In this document: positions 27,049 to 34,779 of the stretch, piece by piece
Layout: each line of letters starts with the position of its first letter
Numbering within the stretch: the first letter of the stretch is position 1
Source of the DNA: JAAOZP01 sp038848185
Lineage (GTDB): Archaea; Thermoproteota; EX4484-205; JAAOZP01
Reading direction: 5' to 3'
Assembly: GCA_038848185.1 (NCBI GenBank)
Contig: JAWCNV010000007.1
Location: 17,908-81,907 of the forward strand
DNA: 64,000 nucleotides
The notes under the pieces: generated by a model
The model's input: the letters and a program-made list of their open reading frames with translations, nothing else
Database searches by the model: none
Told to the model about the DNA's origin: nothing
Translations under genes and position numbers: made by a program

Positions 27049-27828
27049 ATGAGCATAAGGTTGCAGAATGTATCTGCCAGATATTCAAGGGCAAGCATTC
27101 TCCATGATATTGATTTAGATTTAAACGGTAGAGACATAATCCTAGGTCCGAATGGCTCTGGCAAAACAACGCTTTTCCGCACAATACTTGGAGTGAATGT
27201 GTATTCTGAGGGACACATAGAGATAGACGAGGTTGATGTTAAGAAGATAAAAAGCACTCCAGGAATATTGGCAACAAACCTCGACGAGGTTTATAATCTT
27301 CTGAGGATTCCAATAAGGAATGTGGCTAAGCTTTACCTTGAACTTGGTAAGGGAGATTTCTCAAGATTTCTAAGTATGGTTGAAGAATTTGAAGCATCCA
27401 GTGCTTTAAATAAGAGGCTTGATGAATTATCAGCTGGGCAGAGAAGAATCATGTGTAATCTTATCGCGCTGGCTATGAATACAAAGTATGTTCTCCTCGA
27501 TGAACCTTTTGAAAACATGGATCCTGCTAGAAGGGTTAAGATGGCCAAGATTATCATAGATTGGGATGGGGGCATCATAATGAATACTCATGCAACATGG
27601 CTTCTCGATAAGTTTTCAGACTGGCAGGCTCACCTAATGTTTCATGGGAAAACATGTGAGCCTGTGAGGGTTAATGGCCTTCTGAACTCGAGAATAGTTG
27701 AAGGACAGAGAGAAGGTGCAATTAGTTTTACAATTAGAGAGAAAACGTTCTCACTAGTGTCTGGGAATCAAGGTATTTGCCTTACTGAAATGGAGAGTTT
27801 AGACCGTCTCTTCGAGGTGGGGTTGTGA
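27049..27828 (+). CDS. ABC transporter ATP-binding protein (exporter type)
   Basis: A 259-residue ATPase subunit. Walker A is GPNGSGKTT, the signature LSAGQRRIM, and Walker B YVLLDEPFENMDP. The switch His is in MNTHAT. No Q is obvious at the expected Q-loop (TNLDEVYNLL), a deviation seen in some export ATPases. Reading can extend to 26983, but the ATG at 27049 lies 23 nt after a TATA box and starts at the proper domain beginning. About 60 residues follow the core and are unassigned. The permease gene overlaps its stop codon. Confidence 0.8.
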   Translation: MSIRLQNVSARYSRASILHDIDLDLNGRDIILGPNGSGKTTLFRTILGVNVYSEGHIEIDEVDVKKIKSTPGILATNLDEVYNLLRIPIRNVAKLYLELGKGDFSRFLSMVEEFEASSALNKRLDELSAGQRRIMCNLIALAMNTKYVLLDEPFENMDPARRVKMAKIIIDWDGGIIMNTHATWLLDKFSDWQAHLMFHGKTCEPVRVNGLLNSRIVEGQREGAISFTIREKTFSLVSGNQGICLTEMESLDRLFEVGL

Positions 27829-28652
27829 TGAGCATTCTTTTATTCAAAATGCTTTCGAAGGAAATGTTCAGGAACCCTTCTGCCTGGGGATGGGGTTTCT
27901 TCTTCGTCTCTTTCTGGATTATCATGGGGGCCTACATATTTAGTATTGAAATGCCTAAAGGTCTTCCTGCTGAAGCATATTTCTCCTACACGGGTAGCTG
28001 GTTCTCAATATCTCTAGTCTACAGTTTCTCGGCTCTTGCAGTAGGCATTGTTAATTCTTCATATTACTCATCTTTCTCCCTAAGATATTTGACGAAATAT
28101 TCTGCTCTCAATAATAAGCGTTACTACGCTGTGAGCCTGATTTCGACAGCCATGTTCTTCACGGTTTTCACAATGCTCTTAGGAGTAGAGACATTTTTAA
28201 TATATAGCTTTAGGTTCGGAGTCTTGCTGGCTCCCAAGAACCCTGTTGAACTGGCCTTAGCATCAATCTTATCAGCATTATTCATATATGTGCTTTCAAG
28301 CTCCATAGCCTATTTAATCCTAGTTTTGAAGAGGCCGCGACTCGTCACCTTCGCATCCTTTCTACCCCTCGTTGTCTCCTACCCGCTTCTATTCCTACAA
28401 CTATACCTTGACATAGGTTATGCCACAGTCCTATCCCCCTTTAACACGATTAACAGCCTCATCTACCGTTATTACTCCGGAATCGAAGTGCCTAAGGGAC
28501 CTCTATTTATTGGTAGTCAAGCCTCTGCAACAATAGATCCATTATACTTTTGGGCATCGCTTTTTTCATGGATTGTTTTACTCAGCATAATTAACATAAT
28601 CCTGATAGGGAAGCAAAGGGGGGTCAGCGTAGAGGAACTCAGACAGTTTTGA
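27828..28652 (+). CDS. ABC-2-like membrane protein, partner of the preceding ATPase
   Basis: A 274-residue protein with about six hydrophobic helices, the layout of ABC-2 type export permeases, although sequence similarity to named families is not obvious by eye. The ATG at 27828 overlaps the ATPase stop (TGATG) and follows an SD-like gaggtgggg by about 5 nt. A GTG three bases earlier is possible. It forms an export pair with the ATPase; the cargo is unknown. Confidence 0.65.
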   Translation: MSILLFKMLSKEMFRNPSAWGWGFFFVSFWIIMGAYIFSIEMPKGLPAEAYFSYTGSWFSISLVYSFSALAVGIVNSSYYSSFSLRYLTKYSALNNKRYYAVSLISTAMFFTVFTMLLGVETFLIYSFRFGVLLAPKNPVELALASILSALFIYVLSSSIAYLILVLKRPRLVTFASFLPLVVSYPLLFLQLYLDIGYATVLSPFNTINSLIYRYYSGIEVPKGPLFIGSQASATIDPLYFWASLFSWIVLLSIINIILIGKQRGVSVEELRQF

Positions 28653-28771
28653 GCCGTCCACAGCAAGTCTGTCGACCAGACGCTCTACTCACCCCCTAGC
28701 GACAGTAAGCATATAGCTAGCGATATCACTCTCGACAGGTTTAAGCAGTAATTTTTTATTTAAAAGGCTTA

Positions 28772-28792
28772 AAAACCAGTGTTTCTGGTTTT
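28772..28792. repeat. Inverted repeat upstream of the 28881 gene
   Basis: aaaaccag (28772-28779) and ctggtttt (28785-28792) form a perfect 8-bp inverted repeat with a 5-nt spacer, about 90 nt before the ATG at 28881. It could be a regulator-binding site or a hairpin. The preceding 28653-28760 is unusually GC-rich for intergenic DNA here and ends in attttttattt. Confidence 0.45.
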
Positions 28793-28830
28793 AGATAGGG
28801 TTTTAAAGAGTTGTCCATAGTCTAAAAACC

Positions 28831-28845
28831 AAAAAATCTTAAATA
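28831..28845 (+). promoter_or_regulatory. Promoter element shared with the 57549 paralogue
   Basis: aaaaaatcttaaata ends 36 nt before the ATG at 28881. Nearly the same sequence (aaaaatcttaaata) stands at almost the same distance before the paralogous gene at 57549. The cttaaata part would act as TATA box, with the A-run as BRE. A second TATA-like stretch (aaaatata, about 28857) is closer to the ATG. Confidence 0.5.
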
Positions 28846-28880
28846 TTCTCCGTGATAAAATATATTCAAGGTAATCTTGA

Positions 28881-30305
28881 ATGACCCTCCCCTACGAATC
28901 CCGCCTCGGATACCGGTTACCAAGGTTTGAGATAAGTGGGGGAGCTAGCACGGCTTCAGAGCAAGACATAGCTTATTCTGAAGGAGTTTTCAGAAGTTTT
29001 CTAGAGCTTGAACATAGTAAATTGCTAATACCCCCTTTCTGCATCCTAAACGTTTTCGGCGGGGTTACAACACTAGAAGCACAGAAATCTGCAGGAATAC
29101 CCCTAGGGGCAATGGTTCAAGTGGTGCCGGTTGATGATGTTACAGTAACGCTTAGCGGTAAGCCTTCAGATCTTTTAACCGTCTACTCTTGCGAGGTTCA
29201 TGAAACGACCCACATGTACCAGATGAGCCATCTAGAGGTTATGAATAAGTATGTTACCACTGAAGTATTAATCTACACTTTTAACTCTCTACTTAAGGCT
29301 GCAGCAGGACAAACAGCAGGCTCCTTGGAGTTGAGCGAAGGCAAGACGGCCCGAGGCTTGTCATTCGGCAGCATAGAGTTCAGAAAGCTGGCTACGGATA
29401 TAAAGGAGGTATTCCCATACTTGCCTCTTAGAATTGACAGGGATAAGCTAGTTCTTTTAGAATCCTATCCTCTTTTGGTTCAAATGAGGTCTATGGAATT
29501 CCCTGAAGTCGATGTTCTTAAAAGCTCTGTGGAAGACCGTCTTAGGAGCAATATTAACACTAGTGTGATTAAAATACTAGGAGAAGACCCTAGTAAATCG
29601 CTTTATTCAGAAGCGATGGGGCTTGTATATAGTCTTCACGAGATGTTACCCAAGTCATACGTAACTCTATTAGTTTACTCAAATTACTTGACTGGACTGG
29701 GGGCTCAGGGTCTTCTTGAGATGGCGCAGAAACTTGTCCATGATGAAAACAAGGTGAGAATCCTAGTAGGGGTTGAGAATGAGGTTGAGAGTGGTGGAGA
29801 CCCTTTGACTTTAGCATTCGACCACGATGTTTTCAACTACGAGGATTTTGTAAAGCATAAAGAAAATCTTTTAGGAACAATTGGTGATGCTTTAAAAATA
29901 TGCAACAGCGGTAAACCGTTTAACAGGCTCAACTATATTAAGAAAAAGATCGAAGGCATTAAAACACCATCGGAACTCCGTTATCTGGCAGCAGGCTTTT
30001 CCCAAAACGTTTTCAGTCAGCGTTTGGCTGTTAATCAGCCTCCAACATACTATCTTCATGCTAACGGTGTTTCATACGATAAGGAGGAGGTAATGCTATT
30101 TAACTCTTTCTTTGCAGACTTGGCGATTACAGTTAATATCCTTAAAAATTTAATCGATGCATTAGAGAAAGGGCATGATGTGAGAAACACTATAAAAGGC
30201 TCTATACGCTGTCCACTTAAAAGGGCGCCGCAGATGAGATGTGCCTCAAGCTTTGAGTGTGAGCATGAGAAAAACTGGCTTGATACTATTTCGGGATCAG
30301 GGTAA
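28881..30305 (+). CDS. Unknown protein with metzincin-like HExxH motif and C-terminal Cys/His cluster
   Basis: A 474-residue protein of no family I recognise, without signal peptide or membrane helix. HETTH at 107-111 is followed by a third His at 117, giving the HExxHxxxxxH spacing of metzincin proteases, though the usual Gly is Gln. The C-terminus has C444, C454, C460 and H462 (C-x9-C-x5-C-x-H), a likely Zn or Fe-S site. A full-length paralogue lies at 57549. Both conserve HMYQ.SHLEVM, PYLPL.IDRDKLVLLES, YLTGLGAQGLL and SQRLA.NQPP. A cytoplasmic metalloprotein is likely; proteolysis is only a possibility. Confidence 0.7.
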   Translation: MTLPYESRLGYRLPRFEISGGASTASEQDIAYSEGVFRSFLELEHSKLLIPPFCILNVFGGVTTLEAQKSAGIPLGAMVQVVPVDDVTVTLSGKPSDLLTVYSCEVHETTHMYQMSHLEVMNKYVTTEVLIYTFNSLLKAAAGQTAGSLELSEGKTARGLSFGSIEFRKLATDIKEVFPYLPLRIDRDKLVLLESYPLLVQMRSMEFPEVDVLKSSVEDRLRSNINTSVIKILGEDPSKSLYSEAMGLVYSLHEMLPKSYVTLLVYSNYLTGLGAQGLLEMAQKLVHDENKVRILVGVENEVESGGDPLTLAFDHDVFNYEDFVKHKENLLGTIGDALKICNSGKPFNRLNYIKKKIEGIKTPSELRYLAAGFSQNVFSQRLAVNQPPTYYLHANGVSYDKEEVMLFNSFFADLAITVNILKNLIDALEKGHDVRNTIKGSIRCPLKRAPQMRCASSFECEHEKNWLDTISGSG

Positions 30306-30399
30306 ACTTTTATTCTATTATGTATAATAGGTCTCTAGTAAAGATTAGTAGCATCATAAAGGCTTATGACTATTGTTCAGAATCCAGGATGACATGGTT

Positions 30400-30858
30400 T
30401 TACCTAATTACGAGTACAGATCCTTTAAAATGGTTTATAACTCTGCTTGCAACGCTTCCGAGAATACGCCCTGATCTTCCAAATCCCTCTCCCCCAATAA
30501 CTATAAGATCGTAGCCTCCTTTCTCCGCTTCTTCAACAATGATTGACGCGGGATCACCCATCCTGTTTAGCAGCTTTACTTTAACACCCATTTCTTCAGC
30601 AATTATTCTCGCTCTCTCCAGTATCTCATCCTTCTCCCTAATCATGCTCATCCTAGTAGAATCCGGGAGAACTATTAGTTTGGAGGAATGTTCCACACTT
30701 GGCTCCACCATGGTTTTCGAAGGTGCTTCGGAAACATGTAGTACTGCTACCTCAATCTCCGGAGTCTGGAGCTTTAGCCTTAAAACGGTTTCAACAGCCT
30801 TCTCAGAGGTTGGAGAACCATCGGTTGCCACTAGAATCCTCCTGAACATCACCCCCAT
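30400..30858 (-). CDS. Universal stress protein (UspA family)
   Basis: A 152-residue Rossmann-like UspA domain. ILVATDGSPTSEKAVE opens the fold with its conserved Asp. The ATP-binding signature G-x2-G-x9-G-(S/T) is present near the end (GGEGFGRSGRILGSVASRV), so it probably binds ATP. An insertion of about 15 residues in the middle (PSKTMVEPSVEHSSK) is common. It is a single gene with no clear operon. Confidence 0.92.
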   Translation of the reverse strand: MGVMFRRILVATDGSPTSEKAVETVLRLKLQTPEIEVAVLHVSEAPSKTMVEPSVEHSSKLIVLPDSTRMSMIREKDEILERARIIAEEMGVKVKLLNRMGDPASIIVEEAEKGGYDLIVIGGEGFGRSGRILGSVASRVINHFKGSVLVIR

Positions 30859-30903
30859 TTAAAAGACCTCTGCTAATAAATCTTTAAAGCTAAAATGCCA
30901 AGC

Positions 30904-31692
30904 TCAGGGGTTGAGAGTCACGCTGTAATAAGTTATGTTCCCGTTCTGGGCGGGGTTCCAAACAATTAGGCAGTTCAACCCAGTATCAACAGCCTTAAGG
31001 AACCCGGACCATTCACCGTCTTTCAACAAATAGTTCTCAATTTTCCCTTCCTCGTGGTAAACAGTCGCGACAATAGGCTTGTCAGCAGGCTCCCACTTTA
31101 TAACTATCTTTATGTTTTCGCCAGAAGGAAGGTAAAAACCACCGTAGAGTTGGCCGGTTAAGGGCTCAAGGGATCCTGACAAGGTTTCGTTCGCCTTAGG
31201 CTCGTGAGGTGTTTCAATTGTTTCTAAAACTGTTTTAAAACTTGAATCAGCATACGATAAATCTTCGAAATGAAATCTTAAATCGACCGCGTAAGTCTTT
31301 TGCGAAAAATGTCCTCCTTTAACCTCAGTATAGTTTATGCGGAGAACATTATAGACATGGAAATCCCATGACCTAATATATACGGTTTTATTGTATGCTT
31401 CAATTACTCGGGGAAGCTTCAATGGGAATACCTTTATGACAGCCTCTTTTGGCGAGACTGTGTTGCTTGGAGTTGAAATACTATAGGAGGCAATTATATT
31501 GCCATAAGGATTTTCTATAATGACGTAATCCGATGTCAACTCTACTATAAAGTCAGTAGACCCTAAATCTCCCGGAATAATTCTGAACTCAGATGCTTTA
31601 AGTAGCATTAGGGCCATAGAAATCATTATCAGCATTGAGAAGGATATTACTAGCACCAAGTTTCCGTTGAACATCTTTATTGTTCTTTCCAT
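30904..31692 (-). CDS. Membrane-anchored extracytoplasmic protein of unknown function
   Basis: A 262-residue protein with one N-terminal transmembrane anchor (about residues 10-30, LVLVISFSMLIMISMALMLL). A mostly beta-rich outer domain follows, with several N-glycosylation-like NxT/S sites (YNKT, INYT, KANET, GNIT). I see no enzyme motif. It lies between UspA and a 590-nt non-coding stretch. It could be a cell-surface or archaellum/pilus-associated protein, but nothing decides this. Confidence 0.5.
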   Translation of the reverse strand: MERTIKMFNGNLVLVISFSMLIMISMALMLLKASEFRIIPGDLGSTDFIVELTSDYVIIENPYGNIIASYSISTPSNTVSPKEAVIKVFPLKLPRVIEAYNKTVYIRSWDFHVYNVLRINYTEVKGGHFSQKTYAVDLRFHFEDLSYADSSFKTVLETIETPHEPKANETLSGSLEPLTGQLYGGFYLPSGENIKIVIKWEPADKPIVATVYHEEGKIENYLLKDGEWSGFLKAVDTGLNCLIVWNPAQNGNITYYSVTLNP

Positions 31693-31751
31693 TTATCGGG
31701 GAGTATTAAACGATAAATTCATTATTAAACATTTTTTACGAAACAATTTGC

Positions 31752-31767
31752 AATTATTCTGAAACGT
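31752..31767 (+). repeat. Direct repeat, copy 1
   Basis: aattattctgaaacgt, identical to the copy at 32092-32107 in the same orientation, 340 bp apart. It lies about 60 nt upstream of the minus-strand gene that starts at 31692. It could be a regulator site or the trace of an insertion. Confidence 0.6.
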
Positions 31768-32091
31768 GGCGGCGTTAGACAAAATGTCGCGGAGGGAAAG
31801 AGCATTTGTTTTTTTTTTAAAAAGGCGTGGTTTAATGAAAATCAAGATTTAAAGAAGGCTTTTCGGTTTCCGTCGGTTCTAAGACTAGTTGGTAGAGCCT
31901 CCAGTATTTTAAAATCACAACCATCTGAACTATGGATTCGCATTTTCTGTATGCATGGGACAGCAAGCCTTATGCGGCTCAGCATCTTTCTACAACTATA
32001 ATCAGCTATCTCGAGCCCCAGAAAAATAATTAGGGTCAACCAGCCTATGTTAATAACTGATTAAGTCCCTAGCGGTAAAAATATTTTTCAA

Positions 32092-32107
32092 AATTATTCT
32101 GAAACGT
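32092..32107 (+). repeat. Direct repeat, copy 2
   Basis: Second exact copy of the 16-bp sequence, about 180 nt before the membrane-tethered regulator gene at 32285 and followed by an A/T-rich stretch (ttttttaaaaaat). Confidence 0.6.
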
Positions 32108-32284
32108 TTTTTAAAAAATCTATGTTAAAAACACGTCTCTTTTGAACCGGAAATATACAGGGAAAACAATACGGCTTTAATCGAAGCTAAACCGTTCTTA
32201 AAAAGAATGGTGTGGGAAAAAGTCTTAGAGCGACATATAACGTAATAGTTATAAGCCCTTGGCGAGAATTCATTGGAACCCCCA

Positions 32285-32758
32285 ATGAGGCTTAACTTGG
32301 CTTGGGCTACCCTAGCCATTGTCTCAGGCCTGCTCCTACTAGTTAGAATATTGACTCCCAGCGTGTATCATATCATTATAGAGGGGGGAGATAACCCAAG
32401 GGTCTACCCGATTCCAAACGTTTACACATTCAGCGATATTATAGTGGTCTGTCTTCTCTCAATAACCTTCGGCTATGCAGTGTTTAAGGCGATAATCATC
32501 GAGGAGAAGCCCCCGTTCCTGAAGCAGTTTAGAATTTCAGAGTTGATAAGACTTCTTAAACCAGACGAGCTTAAAGTCTACGAGATAATAAAGAATAATA
32601 GCGGAATCTTCCAATCAGAGCTTCCTGAGAAAACAGGCTTCTCAACAACTAAGGTGAGTCAGATTCTAGGCTTCCTTGAAGTCTATGGGCTGGTTGAAAA
32701 AAAGAAGAAGGGAAGGGAGAACTTCTTAAGAGCGGTTGAGGAAGAGCCTAAGCCCTGA
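32285..32758 (+). CDS. Membrane-tethered winged-helix regulator
   Basis: A 157-residue protein with two N-terminal transmembrane helices (about 5-24 and 50-66) and a cytoplasmic wHTH domain (about 85-150). LKPDELKVYEIIKNNSG and FQSELPEKTGFSTTKVSQIL form the DNA-reading helices, and a basic tail KKKKGREN follows. Such anchored wHTH proteins may sense membrane or outside signals. A TATA-like gttataag (32248-32255) places the transcript start at about 32276-32280, favouring the ATG at 32285 over a TTG at 32273. The molybdopterin oxidoreductase gene follows 74 nt later. Confidence 0.7.
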   Translation: MRLNLAWATLAIVSGLLLLVRILTPSVYHIIIEGGDNPRVYPIPNVYTFSDIIVVCLLSITFGYAVFKAIIIEEKPPFLKQFRISELIRLLKPDELKVYEIIKNNSGIFQSELPEKTGFSTTKVSQILGFLEVYGLVEKKKKGRENFLRAVEEEPKP

Positions 32759-32832
32759 TACTGTTTAATCCCATTATATTTCTGAAATCGGTTTATTAAC
32801 GCTTATATTCGCCTATTATTATCCTCGGGTCG

Positions 32833-34776
32833 TTGAGAAAGATAAACTCATCATGCATATACTGCGGGGTTGGTTGCAGGCTAAACTATGTTTTGGAGAA
32901 CGAGAAAATTGTTAGAATAGAACCTGTTAAGGAGGATGAGGTAAGTGAGGGTTTCCCCTGTCTTAGGGGCTTAACTATCCACGAAGTCATACATGAAAAC
33001 AGGATTACAAAGCCATTGATAAGAGAAAAGAAGGATGAGGATTTTAGGGAAGCGTCTTGGGATGAAGCATACAGGTTTATCTTCGACCATTTGAAGGGGC
33101 TCGAGGGCAATGAGGTTTTGTTCATACCGTCGGGCAAAGCAAGTAATGAAAATGCTTACGTTATGCAGAAGTTCGCACGGGCTGTTTTAAAGAGTAATAA
33201 TGTGGACGGGTGTTGCTCCAGGCTTTGCCACGCCAACACTATGAGTGCGTTAAGCGAGGTCTTTGGAATAAACGGCTCCCCAGGAAGGATTGAAGACATT
33301 TCTGACAGAGACCTTATTCTAATCATAGGTTCAAACCCTGCTTCAAATTATCCTGTTATTTTCAGCAGGGTTGTTAAAGCTAAATCAAAAGGCATGAGGC
33401 TGATAGATGTGAACTCTCCTCCGAATGAGACATCAAGGTTTTCAGATATTAATGTTCAGGTTAAGCCGGATACGCAGCTCGTTTTTCTTAACGGTTTAAT
33501 TAATGAGATTATTAGAAGAGGAGTTCCCGAAGATAGGAGAATGATACAGGGTTTTGAAATACTCGCCGAAACAGTGGCGGAATATACTCCGGAAAGGGTC
33601 TCAGAAACATGTGAAATTGAAAAGAGGCTTTTTGAAAAGGTTGTTGACATCGTGTATTCTTCTAAAGCCTTTGGGATAATGCATGGGATGGGGCTTACCC
33701 AAAGCAGGAATGGTTTTCTAAACATAGTTTCCCTTCTAAACCTAATGATTCTGAAGGAGGGTAGGCTTCTCTCAGGGAGAGGAGAGATAAACGTGCAGGG
33801 CATGGGTGATGTTGGAGGTGTTCCATCCGGATTCCTACCGGCTTTTGTTTCTAAAGATGAGTTGGAGAAGGCTTGGGGATCAAAGCTTAGCGAGGAATCT
33901 GGTTTAAACATGATTCAAGCGCTCTACCTTAATCCTGTAAAAGCGGTTTTCGCATGCGACGTTAACATGGCGCTTTCACTTCCTGATCTTGAAGCTCTTC
34001 ATGAAAAGCTGGGAGAAATGTTCGTAGTTCTTCTTCACCACCATTTTAACTATACTATGCGCTTTGCTAACGTTGTCCTGCCTATAGCGATGCTTATCGA
34101 GGGAAACGGAACAATAACAAACTGGGAGAGACGTATACGTCTTGTCAGGAAGGCTGCAGATCCTCCTGCTGAAGCCAAGCAGGTGTGGCTTATTTTCAAA
34201 GAACTCGCCAGCTATTTCAACTGTGAACACCTCTTCAACTATAGTAGTGAGAAGGAGATTTTCAAAGAGATTGTTAGGCTTATTCCCGCATACAGGAGTG
34301 TCGACCCAGAGAAGGTTTATGATGGTGGAGACGATTGGGGTGTTAAGAAACCTGCCTTTGTAAGGTATGTTCCGGTGCACTTTACAGGTGTCGACTATCC
34401 TGTTAGCAAGAAATACCCCTATATTCTGGTAGGTGTTAGAACACCTTTTCTCTTTCTGCATAATGAACTAACAGACCTCTCAGAAATCCTGCGGAAGGTG
34501 AATAAGAAAGATATTGAAGCCTGCTACATGAATCCGGAGGATTTAAGGAGAGAAGGGTTCTCAGACGGTGAAACAATAATCCTATTCAGCTCATGCGGTA
34601 GGCTGAGGATCAGAGTTAAGTCTGATCCATCCATCCCGAGCAAGACGATTAAGATGTATATCCATTCGGAGAAAACTCCTGTAAACAAGCTTGTCCCATT
34701 AAACTATACTTTTAACACGTTTACTCCAAACTATAAGTCGGTGGCTGTTGGCGTAAGCAAAGATGTTTCAGACTAG
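32833..34776 (+). CDS. Molybdopterin oxidoreductase, formate dehydrogenase alpha-like (cysteine form)
   Basis: A 647-residue enzyme of the DMSO-reductase family. It starts with a 4Fe-4S site (C8, C11, C15, C43). The catalytic residues align with formate dehydrogenase H: C132-H133 in SRLCH, with Cys in place of selenocysteine, preceded by NNVDGCC, which seems to have one extra residue. GSNPASNYPV and QGMGDVGGVPSGF are typical cofactor contacts. The C-terminal MopB-CT domain (about 535-640) is present. No electron-transfer subunit or FdhD lies nearby, so formate oxidation is probable but unproven. The TTG start lies about 25 nt after TATA-like cttatatt. Confidence 0.83.
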   Translation: MRKINSSCIYCGVGCRLNYVLENEKIVRIEPVKEDEVSEGFPCLRGLTIHEVIHENRITKPLIREKKDEDFREASWDEAYRFIFDHLKGLEGNEVLFIPSGKASNENAYVMQKFARAVLKSNNVDGCCSRLCHANTMSALSEVFGINGSPGRIEDISDRDLILIIGSNPASNYPVIFSRVVKAKSKGMRLIDVNSPPNETSRFSDINVQVKPDTQLVFLNGLINEIIRRGVPEDRRMIQGFEILAETVAEYTPERVSETCEIEKRLFEKVVDIVYSSKAFGIMHGMGLTQSRNGFLNIVSLLNLMILKEGRLLSGRGEINVQGMGDVGGVPSGFLPAFVSKDELEKAWGSKLSEESGLNMIQALYLNPVKAVFACDVNMALSLPDLEALHEKLGEMFVVLLHHHFNYTMRFANVVLPIAMLIEGNGTITNWERRIRLVRKAADPPAEAKQVWLIFKELASYFNCEHLFNYSSEKEIFKEIVRLIPAYRSVDPEKVYDGGDDWGVKKPAFVRYVPVHFTGVDYPVSKKYPYILVGVRTPFLFLHNELTDLSEILRKVNKKDIEACYMNPEDLRREGFSDGETIILFSSCGRLRIRVKSDPSIPSKTIKMYIHSEKTPVNKLVPLNYTFNTFTPNYKSVAVGVSKDVSD

Positions 34777-34779
34777 TTT

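Larger units (their letters stand above)
31693..32284. other. Long intergenic region with a direct repeat and a T-run
   Basis: This stretch of about 590 nt contains no convincing gene. It holds two copies of a 16-bp direct repeat (31752-31767 and 32092-32107) and a TATA-like cattattaaac near 31719-31729. It also has a ten-T run at 31809-31818 on the plus strand. Two short minus-strand frames (31842-32039, 32125-32319) show no recognisable motif or upstream signals. The promoter of the next gene (gttataag, 32248-32255) closes the region. Confidence 0.5.

Noticed and set aside
28881..30305. Naming the HExxH protein a metzincin protease
   Set aside because: The Gly of the metzincin motif is Gln, there is no export signal, and its close paralogue lacks the Glu; only the motif can be supported.
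31842..32039. 65-codon minus-strand frame in the 31.7-32.3-kb gap
   Set aside because: No SD, promoter or recognisable motif, and it is Cys/Arg-rich with codon use unlike neighbouring genes.
31752..32107. An insertion sequence or MITE bounded by the 16-bp repeats
   Set aside because: The repeats are direct, no terminal inverted repeats or transposase are seen; kept only as a repeat pair of unknown origin.
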